NCBI RefSeq assembly: GCF_007754155.1
Contig: NZ_CP037423.1
Location: forward strand, 8,366,938 to 8,430,937
DNA: 64,000 nt
Source: Stieleria neptunia
GTDB taxonomy: Bacteria > Planctomycetota > Planctomycetia > Pirellulales > Pirellulaceae
Direction of reading: 5' to 3'
The notes beneath the pieces were generated by a model. The model did not search any database. It worked only from the letters and a program-made list of their open reading frames with translations, and was not told the origin of the DNA. Made by a program: the position numbers and the translations under genes. Positions 16,950 to 25,683 of the stretch are shown here, piece by piece; positions within the stretch are counted from its first letter, which is position 1, and each line of letters begins with the position of its first letter.

Positions 16950-18239
16950 ATGAAACTCTCCCGACGCCAATTTGGTGCGCTCGCCGCCTCGTCCGCGATC
17001 GCCTTCAACCACGCCACAACCGATGCCGCGGAAACCGGACCGCTCGAAACGTTCGTTCCCTGCCGTGCGATCACCCGTGGCCCCAAAAACCATTGGTTCG
17101 GCTATTACGACAAACGCGAGTTTGATCCGACCAACACGCTTGTGCTTTCCAACGAAGTCTCCTTCGAAGGCCGTTCGCCGACTGCAGGTGACACGATTGC
17201 CGTGGGATACGTCGACACCGGCAACGGCGATCGCTGGCATGAAATCGGAACCAGCAACGCCTGGGGATGGCAACAAGGCTGCATGCTGCAATGGCTAGGC
17301 GACGACGGCAACCGAATCTTGTGGAACGACCGTCAAGGCGACTCGTTCGTTTGCCGCATCTATTCCACCGAGACAAAGAAAACACGCACGATCAACAAAC
17401 CGATCTACACCGTTTCGCCGGACGGAAGATTTGGTCTGTCCGCCGACTTTCGACGCATCGACAATCTCCGTCCCGGTTACGGGTACGACGGTTTGGCCGA
17501 TCCCAACGTTGCCGTTCGCGCGCCGGCCGATTCGGGGATCTGGCGGGTGGACTTGGAAACCGGCGGGGAGGAGCTGATCCTGTCGTTGGCCGATGTCGCG
17601 GCGATGCCATGGCCCGACGGCGACAAACATGCGCAAGCCTGGCACTACTTCAACCACCTGTTGATCAGCCCGGACGCACAGCGGTTCATCGTCTTGCACC
17701 GTTATCGCCCCGAGTTCGACCCCAACACGCTGCAGTTCAAAGGCGGCTTTGTCACTCGGATGTTGACCGCGGCGATCGACGGCACCGACCGATACGTGCT
17801 CGACCCCTCCGGTTACACCTCGCACTTCATCTGGAAAGGCAGCGATGCGGTCACGATGTGGACCAAGCCGGCCGGACAAAAAGCGGGGTTCTACGAGTTC
17901 GTCGACCAAACCGATCAAGTTCGCCCCGTCGGCCACGACAAGATGCCGACCAACGGCCACAACACGTATCTGCCATCGCCCTACCAGGACTGGATCCTCA
18001 ACGACACCTATCCAGACCGCAAGACGCGTCGCCAGACAGTCTATCTGTATCACGTGCCTTCAGGGCGACGATTCGATCTCGGGCACATCCCCTCGCCGCC
18101 GGCCTACAGCGGCGAATGGCGTTGTGACACGCACCCGCGCAGCAGCAACGACGGCACGAAAGTCGCCATCGACAGCCCACACGACGGAGGCCGTCAGGTT
18201 TATCTGTTGGACATCGCCGAAATATTGAAGCAGGGATGA
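16950..18239 (+). CDS. Tat-exported propeller-like protein of unknown function
   Basis: A 429-aa protein starting MKLSRRQFGALAASSAIAF, a twin-arginine (SRRQF) signal for folded export. The mature part has propeller-like blades with motifs such as KNHWFGYYDK, TVSPDGRFGLSAD and LISPDAQRFIVLHR, recalling TolB/oligogalacturonate-lyase-like propellers. I cannot assign an enzyme activity. It precedes the sulfatase on the same strand by 222 bp, a gap filled by palindromic repeats, so a role in polysaccharide use is possible but only inferred. Confidence 0.75.
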   Translation: MKLSRRQFGALAASSAIAFNHATTDAAETGPLETFVPCRAITRGPKNHWFGYYDKREFDPTNTLVLSNEVSFEGRSPTAGDTIAVGYVDTGNGDRWHEIGTSNAWGWQQGCMLQWLGDDGNRILWNDRQGDSFVCRIYSTETKKTRTINKPIYTVSPDGRFGLSADFRRIDNLRPGYGYDGLADPNVAVRAPADSGIWRVDLETGGEELILSLADVAAMPWPDGDKHAQAWHYFNHLLISPDAQRFIVLHRYRPEFDPNTLQFKGGFVTRMLTAAIDGTDRYVLDPSGYTSHFIWKGSDAVTMWTKPAGQKAGFYEFVDQTDQVRPVGHDKMPTNGHNTYLPSPYQDWILNDTYPDRKTRRQTVYLYHVPSGRRFDLGHIPSPPAYSGEWRCDTHPRSSNDGTKVAIDSPHDGGRQVYLLDIAEILKQG

Positions 18240-18413
18240 TCGGGCCGTCGCAGGATCTCCCAGTACGATGGCCCTTCCGGGCCGTCGCAGGATCTCCCAG
18301 TACGATGGCCCTTCCGGGCCGTCGCAGGATCTCCCTGTACGATGGCCCTTCCGGGCCGTCGCGAACTCTACATCGACGACCTGGAAAGGACGTCGTACAA
18401 GGACGTCGTACAA
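18238..18413. repeat. Interspersed palindromic repeat with three tandem left halves
   Basis: Three near-identical ~46-bp units (GTACGATGGCCCTTCCGGGC plus CGTCGCAGGATCTCC) start right after the upstream stop codon, followed by one right-half unit CATCGACGACCTGGAAAGGA and a doubled GGACGTCGTACAA end. It is the largest copy of this family in the window. Confidence 0.85.
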
Positions 18414-18460
18414 CGATCTGATTCTCCCCCCTCATCAGACTCCCACACCGAGACCACGTC

Positions 18461-19918
18461 ATGACCAAACTCATTCCATCGCTCATCGCCGCTCTCGCGT
18501 GTTCGATCGCCCTGGCCACAACCGCCCGCGCCGCCGATCGCCCCAACCTCGTGATCCTGTTGGCTGACGACATGGGGTTCGGTGAACTGCAATGCCTCAA
18601 TCCGCGCCGGGGCAAAATCCCGACGCCGCAATTGGATGCGATCGCCGCCGGCGGGATGGTCTTTACGGACGCCCACAGCGGATCGTCGGTTTGCACGCCG
18701 ACCCGCTACGGTCTGTTGACGGGCCGTTACGCGTGGCGGACTCGTCTGCAAAGCGGCGTGCTGACCGGCGGTCCGTCCTTGATCGCCCCCAACCGCTTGA
18801 CCTTGGCCAAGTTGCTTTCTACCCAGGGGTACCACACCGCCGTCATCGGTAAATGGCACCTCGGAATGCTGTTCGATGGCAAACACATTTCCAAAGCCGT
18901 CCCGGTCGGCGCCAAGGTCACCCACGGACCGCTCGACCGCGGCGGCTTTGATGAGTTCCACGGATTTCATCACGCCCGACAGATTGAAACGTGGATCGAC
19001 AACGACGTCGTCACTGAAACGATCGAGCCGATTGAAATGTTGCCGCGTCTGACCAAAACGGCCGTCAAATACATTGAATCACGCAAAGACCAATCGGAAC
19101 CGTTCTTTCTGTACGTGCCCTGGAGCTCCCCGCACAGCCCGGTGGTTCCGTCAAAAGAGTGGCAGGGCAAGAGTGGGCTCAACGCACACGCCGATTTCGT
19201 CATGCAAACCGATGACAGCTTCGGCAAAGTGGTGGACGCGCTGCGTGACAACGATATGTTGGACAACACGTTGATCCTGTGCAGCAGCGACAACGGCACC
19301 TCGGGGCCGACGTCAAAGATCGGCCAGCTTCAGGAGCTGGGACACTTTCCCAGCGGCGACCTGCGGGGATCCAAGGCCGACATCTGGGACGGCGGCCACC
19401 GCGTCCCGTTCCTGGTTTCCTGGCCCGGCGTGGTGCGACCGGGTTCGCAATCGAACGGGTTGGTTTGTCTGTCCGATGTGATCCGCACCGTCGCCGACAT
19501 CTTGGACGTGGAACTGAGCGACAATGCCGCCGAAGACAGCATCAGTTTTTTGCCGCTGCTCAAAGGCGAAGTCGAGCATCAGCGAGAAAGCGTGGTCCAT
19601 CACAGCGTCAGCGGGTACTTCGCGATTCGGCAAGGTAAATGGAAACTGTCGCTGTGCCCGGATTCCGGCGGATGGACGGGAACCCGACCGTCCAAAAAGT
19701 CCTGGGCGAAATACGAAAAGGCAGGCTTGCCGATGGTGCAATTGATCGACATGGACGGAGACTTGGGCGAGCAAACCAATCTGGCCAGGGAACATCAAGG
19801 AAAGGTGGATGAACTACACGACCTCTTGGAGCAACACGTCAAACGCGGCCGCAGCACGCCGGGGTTGCCGCAAACCAACGACGCCGAGATTGTGATCGAC
19901 AAGCGGCCGGGGAAGTAG
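18461..19918 (+). CDS. Secreted sulfatase (formylglycine-dependent, arylsulfatase family)
   Basis: A 485-aa sulfatase with a signal peptide (LIPSLIAALACSIALATTARA). Metal-binding motif LVILLADDMGFGELQC near the N-terminus; the formylglycine signature is SVCTPTRYGLLTGRY, with the modified Cys at about residue 78 in C-T-P-T-R. Later motifs KWHLGML and LCSSDNGTSG are typical. It hydrolyses sulfate esters, probably on an algal-type polysaccharide, in the periplasm after Cys oxidation. The last 65 codons (VQLIDMDGDLGEQTNLA through DKRPGK) are repeated 508 bp downstream by a tandem duplication. Confidence 0.93.
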   Translation: MTKLIPSLIAALACSIALATTARAADRPNLVILLADDMGFGELQCLNPRRGKIPTPQLDAIAAGGMVFTDAHSGSSVCTPTRYGLLTGRYAWRTRLQSGVLTGGPSLIAPNRLTLAKLLSTQGYHTAVIGKWHLGMLFDGKHISKAVPVGAKVTHGPLDRGGFDEFHGFHHARQIETWIDNDVVTETIEPIEMLPRLTKTAVKYIESRKDQSEPFFLYVPWSSPHSPVVPSKEWQGKSGLNAHADFVMQTDDSFGKVVDALRDNDMLDNTLILCSSDNGTSGPTSKIGQLQELGHFPSGDLRGSKADIWDGGHRVPFLVSWPGVVRPGSQSNGLVCLSDVIRTVADILDVELSDNAAEDSISFLPLLKGEVEHQRESVVHHSVSGYFAIRQGKWKLSLCPDSGGWTGTRPSKKSWAKYEKAGLPMVQLIDMDGDLGEQTNLAREHQGKVDELHDLLEQHVKRGRSTPGLPQTNDAEIVIDKRPGK

Positions 19919-20053
19919 CCGCAGGGCAGGGGAGCATAAAAGGAATCCAGCAACCGTTGGCGTCTAGCCTTGAGGCGATCTCCGGTCGCTACTCTGCAGC
20001 GACAGAGGGCGGCTAAAGAGACCGTCCAGCTTAAGGCGATCGCTTTTCTGATG

Positions 20054-20119
20054 TACGATGGCCCTTCCGGGCCGTCGCCCGTGGGGCTCTGCGCGACGAC
20101 CTAGAAAGGACGTCGTACA
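20054..20119. repeat. Interspersed palindromic repeat (first duplication copy)
   Basis: GTACGATGGCCCTTCCGGGC and the inverted arm CGACGACCTAGAAAGGACGT flank a CCCGTGGGGCTCTGCG core. The same element occurs at 20562-20627 in the second duplication copy and, inverted, at about 30737-30806. Confidence 0.8.
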
Positions 20120-20142
20120 CCCCTCCGCCGAGAATAGAGAAT

Positions 20143-20222
20143 AAAAAAGGGTCAGGAGCCTTTTTGGAAAATTAGGCAACCGCCCCTTACCTATTCTACC
20201 TTTAATGCTCCTGACCCTTTTT
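20143..20222. repeat. AAAAAGGGTCAGGAGC palindromic element (MITE-like)
   Basis: Arms AAAAAGGGTCAGGAGC and GCTCCTGACCCTTTTT enclose about 48 bp. A second copy lies at 20651-20730 in the duplication, and a third, split by the first IS66 copy, at 49201-49238 plus 51145-51186. No coding capacity. Confidence 0.8.
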
Positions 20223-20229
20223 CCTTTCC

Positions 20230-20426
20230 CAGGCTTGCCGATGGTGCAATTGATCGACATGGACGGAGACTTGGGCGAGCAAACCAATCTGGCCAGGGAA
20301 CATCAAGGAAAGGTGGATGAACTACACGACCTTTTGGAGCAACACGTCAAACGCGGCCGCAGCACGCCGGGGTTGCCGCAAACCAACGACGCCGAGATTG
20401 TGATCGACAAGCGGCCGGGGAAGTAG
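20230..20426 (+). pseudogene. Duplicated sulfatase 3' fragment
   Basis: This encodes the last 65 residues of the sulfatase (LPMVQLIDMDGDLGEQTN through DKRPGK, same stop), created by the 508-bp tandem duplication. It lacks the catalytic half and any signal peptide, so it is a remnant, not a functional gene. An in-frame ATG at 20205 arises from the repeat sequence and is not evidence of a new gene. Confidence 0.9.
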
Positions 20427-20650
20427 CCGCAGGGCAGGGGAGCATCAAAGGAATCCAGCAACCGTTGGTGTCTAGCCTTGAGGCGATCTCCGGTCGCTAC
20501 TCTGCAGCGACAGAGGGCGGCTAAAGAGACCGTCCAGCTTAAGGCGATCGCTTTTCTGATGTACGATGGCCCTTCCGGGCCGTCGCCCGTGGGGCTCTGC
20601 GCGACGACCTAGAAAGGACGTCGTACACCCCTCCGCCGAGAATAGAGAAT

Positions 20651-20730
20651 AAAAAAGGGTCAGGAGCCTTTTTGGAAAATTAGGCAACCGCCCCTTACCT
20701 ATTCTACCTTTAATGCTCCTGACCCTTTTT
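20651..20730. repeat. AAAAAGGGTCAGGAGC palindromic element, second duplication copy
   Basis: Same element as at 20143-20222, offset 508. The following 20737-20921 stretch shows no gene. Confidence 0.8.
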
Positions 20731-20921
20731 CCTTTCATGAACGACGGATAAAGTGTGGCGTCAACGCGGTCGAGCCCTCTTGAAAGCTGGTCTTTGAGGC
20801 CGCAGTAGAATCGATTTGCTTCGACCCCATCCGGGGTCGCTGAGGAGTTCGGTTTGGATTCCCGGAGGTGTCGCTGCGCTTACCTCCGGCTACCCGCTTT
20901 GATCCCTCCGGGATCGCTTCT

Positions 20922-22763
20922 TCAACCGAACGGATCCGCTTCAGCTGGTGAGCTCGGGCTGCCGAATGGAGGCTTGTTGGGAGCGTCACTACCGCCACGG
21001 AACGGATCGCCGCCTCCGCGTGATCCGCCGAACGGATCATCGCCCGGCGTTCCTCCATCGCCGCCGAACGGATCATCGCTGGCGTTGACGCCTCCACCAC
21101 CGAATGGATCATTCATTCCGTCCGGGCCGCCGAAAGGATCGGCCTTGGGGTCAACAGGCGGTGCCTTTTGTTGCAGCTTGGCTTCGAGTTCCAGCAACTG
21201 CTTTCGATGCTTCACCAGTCGCGCCACGGTCGCTTCGATGTCACGTCGCAGCGTCTGGACGAGCTTCAACTTCTCGGCGTCAGACCGTTGGGTGCTGGCT
21301 GCGTTATCGGCGAGGCTTGCCGAGGATCCGTTTGACCGGAACGTCGCCACGCCCTGATCGGAGACCGCCAGTTCGAACACTCCCTCGACTCCTTTGACTT
21401 TTCCGTCTGCCAACACGGCTGTGGTGACTCCGGCGTCACTTTCCCAGTTGTTGATGGAAATCCCACGAATCTCCATGTCACCTTCGATCGGCTTGATGAC
21501 GACGTACCGACCGGGCCGCAGCAGATCAAATCGTATGTTTCTGCCATCGGTCGATGAAGGCAAACGCACGTGTTGATAGGCAGCCCGCTCGTCACGATGT
21601 TCGTTTAAGAACTTGGCCATCGTCGACCGCGAGGTCACGGCCGAAGCGGGAGGTGTCGTCAGCGTTGGCGTGTCCCCGAAGGATTGGCGACGGAAGCTCT
21701 CCAGATGGTAGTGGGGCGACGGTTGATCACCCCATTCGGGCAGCGCGTCATCACGCTTTTCCGGGGCGCGCAGAATCAACGAACGCAGCGGAGGAAAGTC
21801 GACGGTGATCGGCTTGGGCGACTTTCCGGAAACCAAAACAATCGTGCTGGGACCGCCGCTGGTCAAAATCCTGAACAACCGATTCCTATTGACCTTCGAT
21901 TGCTCCAATTCAATGGAATGTCTTGGCACGATCGCCACCCGAACCTCCCCCGGCGGGACCGAGATCACTTCGCCCAATGCGGCAGTCTGGTACCATCGAA
22001 ACCGTGGACTGAATCGCCAGTCGTCGACATCAAGTTGTTTGCCCAACGTCTGTGACGAATTGAGTTCCTGTTTGTATTCTTGCAAGCTGGGATAGGCGAA
22101 GCCGTTTTGCCAACACGTCAGGACTTGGTACCGCGAACTGTCGATGCCCGACGGCGCGTCGACGATGAGTTTCCCGACGCTGCGCAGTTTGACTTTTGGT
22201 GATAGCTTCGTGCCTGCGGGGATGAAGCTGAAGCCCGATTCATGCACGGCCAAGGCTGGCGCCGTGTGCGAACTGACTCTGCGATTGCGTCTCAACATGC
22301 CGTTGACCAATTCAATGGTTCCGTCGTCCCCGGCGGTCCACGTTTGCCACGGCGGCTTCACCGGTTGCAACGGCTTGCCGTCAAGAAACGCGATGTGCGG
22401 GGGTGAACGAGAGGCTCCCGGCGAAATCGAACCATATCCCATATCCATACCATACATCTCCGCATCACCACCGCTCCCCATCATCATGTCGTCCATCATC
22501 ATGTCGTCCATCCCCATGTCGTCCATCCCCATGTCGTCCATCCCCATGTCGTCCGTCCCCATGTCGTCCGTGTCCATGTCCATGTCCATCATGTCCATGT
22601 CCATGTCCATGTACATTCCAATCGCCCCCTGAACCAGCGTTCGATAGAACCTGGTGCCGCTAGCCGGTTGACCGTCGGGTGTCAAAAAGGTGACGTCGGC
22701 TGCGGTGGCAACATGGGCCCCAAACAGACAGCAGAAGAAGATGAAGAGGGTGGTGCGATTCAT
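20922..22763 (-). CDS. Secreted protein with Met/Asp-rich tract and DPFGG repeats
   Basis: A 613-aa protein, function unknown. A signal peptide (TLFIFFCCLFGAHVATAADV) is followed by a segment resembling carboxypeptidase-regulatory/peptidase-associated repeats (VTFLTPDGQPASGTRFYR). Residues about 50-105 are almost wholly Met, Asp and Gly (for example DDMGMDDMGMDD), encoded by a 15-bp DNA repeat around 22490-22620. A helical segment (SDAEKLKLVQTLRRDIEATV) precedes a C-terminal tail of DPFGG repeats, which are frequent in planctomycete proteins. The Met/Asp tract could bind metal ions, but this is inference. It follows the kinase gene on the same strand after 225 bp. Confidence 0.8.
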   Translation of the reverse strand: MNRTTLFIFFCCLFGAHVATAADVTFLTPDGQPASGTRFYRTLVQGAIGMYMDMDMDMMDMDMDTDDMGTDDMGMDDMGMDDMGMDDMMMDDMMMGSGGDAEMYGMDMGYGSISPGASRSPPHIAFLDGKPLQPVKPPWQTWTAGDDGTIELVNGMLRRNRRVSSHTAPALAVHESGFSFIPAGTKLSPKVKLRSVGKLIVDAPSGIDSSRYQVLTCWQNGFAYPSLQEYKQELNSSQTLGKQLDVDDWRFSPRFRWYQTAALGEVISVPPGEVRVAIVPRHSIELEQSKVNRNRLFRILTSGGPSTIVLVSGKSPKPITVDFPPLRSLILRAPEKRDDALPEWGDQPSPHYHLESFRRQSFGDTPTLTTPPASAVTSRSTMAKFLNEHRDERAAYQHVRLPSSTDGRNIRFDLLRPGRYVVIKPIEGDMEIRGISINNWESDAGVTTAVLADGKVKGVEGVFELAVSDQGVATFRSNGSSASLADNAASTQRSDAEKLKLVQTLRRDIEATVARLVKHRKQLLELEAKLQQKAPPVDPKADPFGGPDGMNDPFGGGGVNASDDPFGGDGGTPGDDPFGGSRGGGDPFRGGSDAPNKPPFGSPSSPAEADPFG

Positions 22764-22988
22764 GAGTCAATTCCGTTGATAAGCGTATTCGTTCGAGGGG
22801 TTTTAGTCGGGGAAATTCGATCGGTTCAAATCCCCGGGGGGATTCGTGGGATCATCCGTTTGACGCCAGCTGTCGCGCATTGCATCATTCTGCCCCGAAT
22901 CGTTCTGCCATCCCTCCCCTGAGTCCTTCCAGCTGACGGGGCACGGTGGCTGCGTGGAGAGGTAGGAAGATTGGCAGCCGGTCAGCGC

Positions 22989-24527
22989 TCAAGGCGGATC
23001 CGGAAGCAGAGAATGCAGTTCGGATTCCAAACGCGGCAGCGTGGTTTGGTTCAATTGGTCCAGCTCCGCTTGGAGTTGCTCGAGATAGATGTCGGTTTCG
23101 TCGGCAATCGAGTTTGATGGTGCTTCGGTGACCAATTCGGGCGGCGTGATCGGTTCGGATGGCAGCGGTTCGGCCCCGTCCGCTTCAATCGGAGTGGTGT
23201 CAAGTGGCTGGGCAGCACTTGGTGCTTCCGGTTGCGGCGCAATACGGGAAACACCGCCGGACGCATCAAACATCATCCAGCCCGCTCCGGCGATCAGGAT
23301 CGTGGCCAGGAAAATTGACGCGATCGCCGCAATGCGTTTCGGCTTTGCATCGTTCACGGATAACTCCTCAGGGATCGGGGCGGATCCGCCTTCGGCGAGA
23401 TGCCTCTGACAGGCTTCGATCCATTCGGTCAGTTGTTCCGCCGAAGGCCGATCCGCAGGGACAGTCGCGTGCAGTTTCTCGATCAAGCGATTCACCCAGT
23501 CGGGAAGGTCACGGCAGTGGTCGGAAAGGACTGGCAGCTGAGCATCGGCGATTCGGCGAACGATCGCGTGCGTGTGCAGGCCGGACATCGGCGGCTGCCC
23601 GACCAGCATGGTCCATAGCACCGTTCCCAACGAATAGATGTCACCGGCCGGGCCGGCGCCACAGCCGGAGGCTTGTTCGGGCGACAGGTAGATCGGTGTG
23701 CCGGCAAAGGTTCCCGTCGCGGTGCACGTCGCATCGGTTTGAACCTTCGCCAAGCCGAAATCGGATAGCACAGCACGTTCGGTTCCAGCGTGCAGTAAAA
23801 TGTTGGCGGGTTTGACGTCTCGGTGCACGACACCACAGGCATGTGCCGCCGCCAGCGCGGACGCGACTTGACGCATGATCCGCAGCGTTTCATCAAGCGG
23901 CATCGGGCCCGAATCGCGAATCCGCTGCTCCAAGGACTGCCCGGCCAAATACGGCATCACCAGATAGGGAACGTCGCGGTACCGATCGACGTGATAGATC
24001 GAGATCACGTTGGGATGCACGACCGCGGCGGCCGAGCGGGCTTCGCGTTCAAGCGTCAGCAAGGTCTCGGGTGATTGCCAGTACTGGGGCTGTGGGATTT
24101 TGATCGCGACGACGCGGTCCATGTCGATACTGCGCGCCTTGAGCACGATTCCCATTCCGCCGCTGCCGACGACGCCCAAAATCTCGAATCGTCCCAGGCG
24201 ACCGAGCGAGCGTTCGTCGTCGGTGGGACCGAGCAGCGTTTGCACCAGCGAAACGATCGCCGGGCTGGATGGTTCGCGCGGCGATTGTTCCAAACCCTCC
24301 GCACCGCCGTCGTGCCAATCGTGACTGGTCAGCCCCGTCGACCGCAGCGCATCGCGAGAGAGACAGAAGAACGGGTCGTCGGCTGACAAACGAGCCACCA
24401 CCGATTGGCAGAGATCGCAGCCATCCAAATGGTTCAACAAGTCCTGTTCGTCCACGGCCACGTTACCGCTGCCGGTCAGCCAATCCCGCCAGGTTGATTC
24501 GTCGGGGCAGTTCGCTTGGTCGACCAT
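22989..24527 (-). CDS. Membrane Ser/Thr protein kinase with N-terminal zinc-binding (anti-sigma-like) motif
   Basis: A 512-aa Hanks-type kinase. Start ATG 24527 overlaps the sigma-factor stop (TGATG). The N-terminus has H-x3-C-x2-C in LLNHLDGCDLCQS, the ZAS motif of anti-sigma factors. The kinase domain (about residues 95-370) has VGSGGMGIVLKAR, the Lys in VVAIKIP, HRDVKPANILL and SDFGLAK, so catalytic residues are intact. One TM helix follows (IAAIASIFLATILIAGAGWM, near 405-425), then a Pro/Glu-rich extracytoplasmic segment and a short coiled coil. ECF sigma factors paired with Ser/Thr kinases are known in planctomycetes; the overlap suggests the kinase controls its neighbour. Confidence 0.9.
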   Translation of the reverse strand: MVDQANCPDESTWRDWLTGSGNVAVDEQDLLNHLDGCDLCQSVVARLSADDPFFCLSRDALRSTGLTSHDWHDGGAEGLEQSPREPSSPAIVSLVQTLLGPTDDERSLGRLGRFEILGVVGSGGMGIVLKARSIDMDRVVAIKIPQPQYWQSPETLLTLEREARSAAAVVHPNVISIYHVDRYRDVPYLVMPYLAGQSLEQRIRDSGPMPLDETLRIMRQVASALAAAHACGVVHRDVKPANILLHAGTERAVLSDFGLAKVQTDATCTATGTFAGTPIYLSPEQASGCGAGPAGDIYSLGTVLWTMLVGQPPMSGLHTHAIVRRIADAQLPVLSDHCRDLPDWVNRLIEKLHATVPADRPSAEQLTEWIEACQRHLAEGGSAPIPEELSVNDAKPKRIAAIASIFLATILIAGAGWMMFDASGGVSRIAPQPEAPSAAQPLDTTPIEADGAEPLPSEPITPPELVTEAPSNSIADETDIYLEQLQAELDQLNQTTLPRLESELHSLLPDPP

Positions 24528-25165
24528 CACGCGTCCTCCATCTGACCGGCGTCTTCGAGTTGTTCGATCTGCGTGACGGCATCGCGCAAGCGACGAACGA
24601 TCCGGCTGCGGATGGCATAAACCGAACCGATCGACCGTCCCGATTGGTGGGCGGCTTGTTCGATCGAAAGACCGTCGACGTGGGTTTGCCAGAAAATCCT
24701 CCAATGCTCCGCGTCGACCTGGGACTGGACCTTTCCGGCGGCGGTGACAAACAGGTGCTGTTGGTGCTGCCGATTCCACTCGATCCGCGATGCATCATCG
24801 ACGATCGCTCGTTGTGAGAGCGAGAGCTGGGCACTGGTGCCGCCGGTGCCACGCTTGGACAGATGCCGCGTGACCAAATTCAGCAACACGTTTTCCGCGA
24901 TCCGTCGCAGCCAGGCCCGAAAACGTAGCGGACGCGTTTGATGGTCGGCGGCGGAATCACCGGACCAGCGACTGGCGGCGCGAAACACCCGTGCCATGAC
25001 CTCGGCGACCAGCGTTTCGGCATCGCTGTGTTGCAGCCCACGGCCCCGTGCGTAGCGGTAAACCACTGGGCGATAGAGCGCATCGAAGCGGTTCCAGGCG
25101 GCATCGTCGCGCGGGTCCGCCAAACGCTGGACGAGTTTCGTTTCGGTATCCGGCCAGTGGTGCAT
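24527..25165 (-). CDS. ECF-type RNA polymerase sigma factor
   Basis: A 212-aa sigma-70 family protein with region 2 (WNRFDALYRPVVYRYARG, and FRAWLRRIAENVLLNLV) and region 4 (WRIFWQTHVDGLSIEQAA followed by SIGSVYAIRSRIVRRLR). Start ATG 25165. It overlaps the kinase gene downstream by the TGATG junction, so the two are co-translated. ECF factors direct polymerase to stress or envelope regulons; the regulon is not evident here. It is divergent from dnaK across a 518-bp spacer. Confidence 0.9.
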   Translation of the reverse strand: MHHWPDTETKLVQRLADPRDDAAWNRFDALYRPVVYRYARGRGLQHSDAETLVAEVMARVFRAASRWSGDSAADHQTRPLRFRAWLRRIAENVLLNLVTRHLSKRGTGGTSAQLSLSQRAIVDDASRIEWNRQHQQHLFVTAAGKVQSQVDAEHWRIFWQTHVDGLSIEQAAHQSGRSIGSVYAIRSRIVRRLRDAVTQIEQLEDAGQMEDA

Positions 25166-25683
25166 TCGATCGATTCTCGCAGAGCGGAGGAGATCGTGTG
25201 GGGGGGGAACATGTGAAAGACCCCAGCGGAAATGACTTCTGACAAGAAATCTTTCCTGATCACGAGAATATCGATTCTGCGGTGGACCATCGCCCGGCGC
25301 GCGGTGCCGTGCCGCCTCGGTCGACAGCTGTCAATCTGGCATTGCCTCTCTGGGGCCCCAAAACCGCTCACCGGCGACGCTGCCAAAAAAGGTTTTCGAG
25401 GAGATCCGCTCGCTGCAAAGCTTGCTTTTTACGAGGAAAACGCGTCGTCGCACTTGGCAGACCGGCATTTTCTGCGAGTCGAGCTTTCGACTGGCACGTC
25501 CTTTGCTTTTCGATCTCACCGACGCCTCACACGGCGAAAACGACAGGCAGATCGGACGGCGGTCGCCTGCCAGGAACACCCTCAACATTGACACGTTCAG
25601 CACAACCCACTGCGGCCCGAGAGCGGCAAACGCCACGGCCGAATTCAATCGAACAATCCACTTTTTCACGGAGATGAAGCGTT
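25166..25683. promoter_or_regulatory. Divergent spacer between ECF sigma gene and dnaK
   Basis: This 518-bp region holds the promoters of both flanking genes. No CIRCE element (TTAGCACTC-N9-GAGTGCTAA) is present. The clear signal is a sigma-54-type box at 25492-25507. No gene was recognised in it. Confidence 0.5.
25492..25507 (+). promoter_or_regulatory. Candidate sigma-54 (-24/-12) promoter for dnaK
   Basis: TGGCACGTCCTTTGCT matches the RpoN consensus TGGCACG-N4-TTGCW at every specified position, with GG and GC at the correct 10-bp spacing. It points toward dnaK, whose start is 177 bp downstream. The functional assignment is inference; an enhancer-binding site was not identified. Confidence 0.6.

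Larger units (their letters stand above)
19722..20736. repeat. 508-bp tandem direct duplication (19722-20228 and 20230-20736)
   Basis: The sequence from CAGGCTTGCCGATGGTGCAA (19722) to CCTTTTTCCTTTC (20228) recurs from 20230 to 20736 at a constant offset of 508. Only scattered single-base differences were noticed, for example CTCTTGG/CTTTTGG and GCATAAAA/GCATCAAA. The unit holds the sulfatase 3' end, one palindromic GGCCCTTCCGGGCC element and one AAAAAGGGTCAGGAGC palindrome. The low divergence points to a recent event. Confidence 0.95.

Noticed and set aside
18238..18413. Possible CRISPR-like array of three units
   Set aside because: The spacing sequence is itself repeated, so there are no unique spacers.
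25166..25683. CIRCE operator upstream of dnaK
   Set aside because: Looked for TTAGCACTC with its inverted partner; not present.
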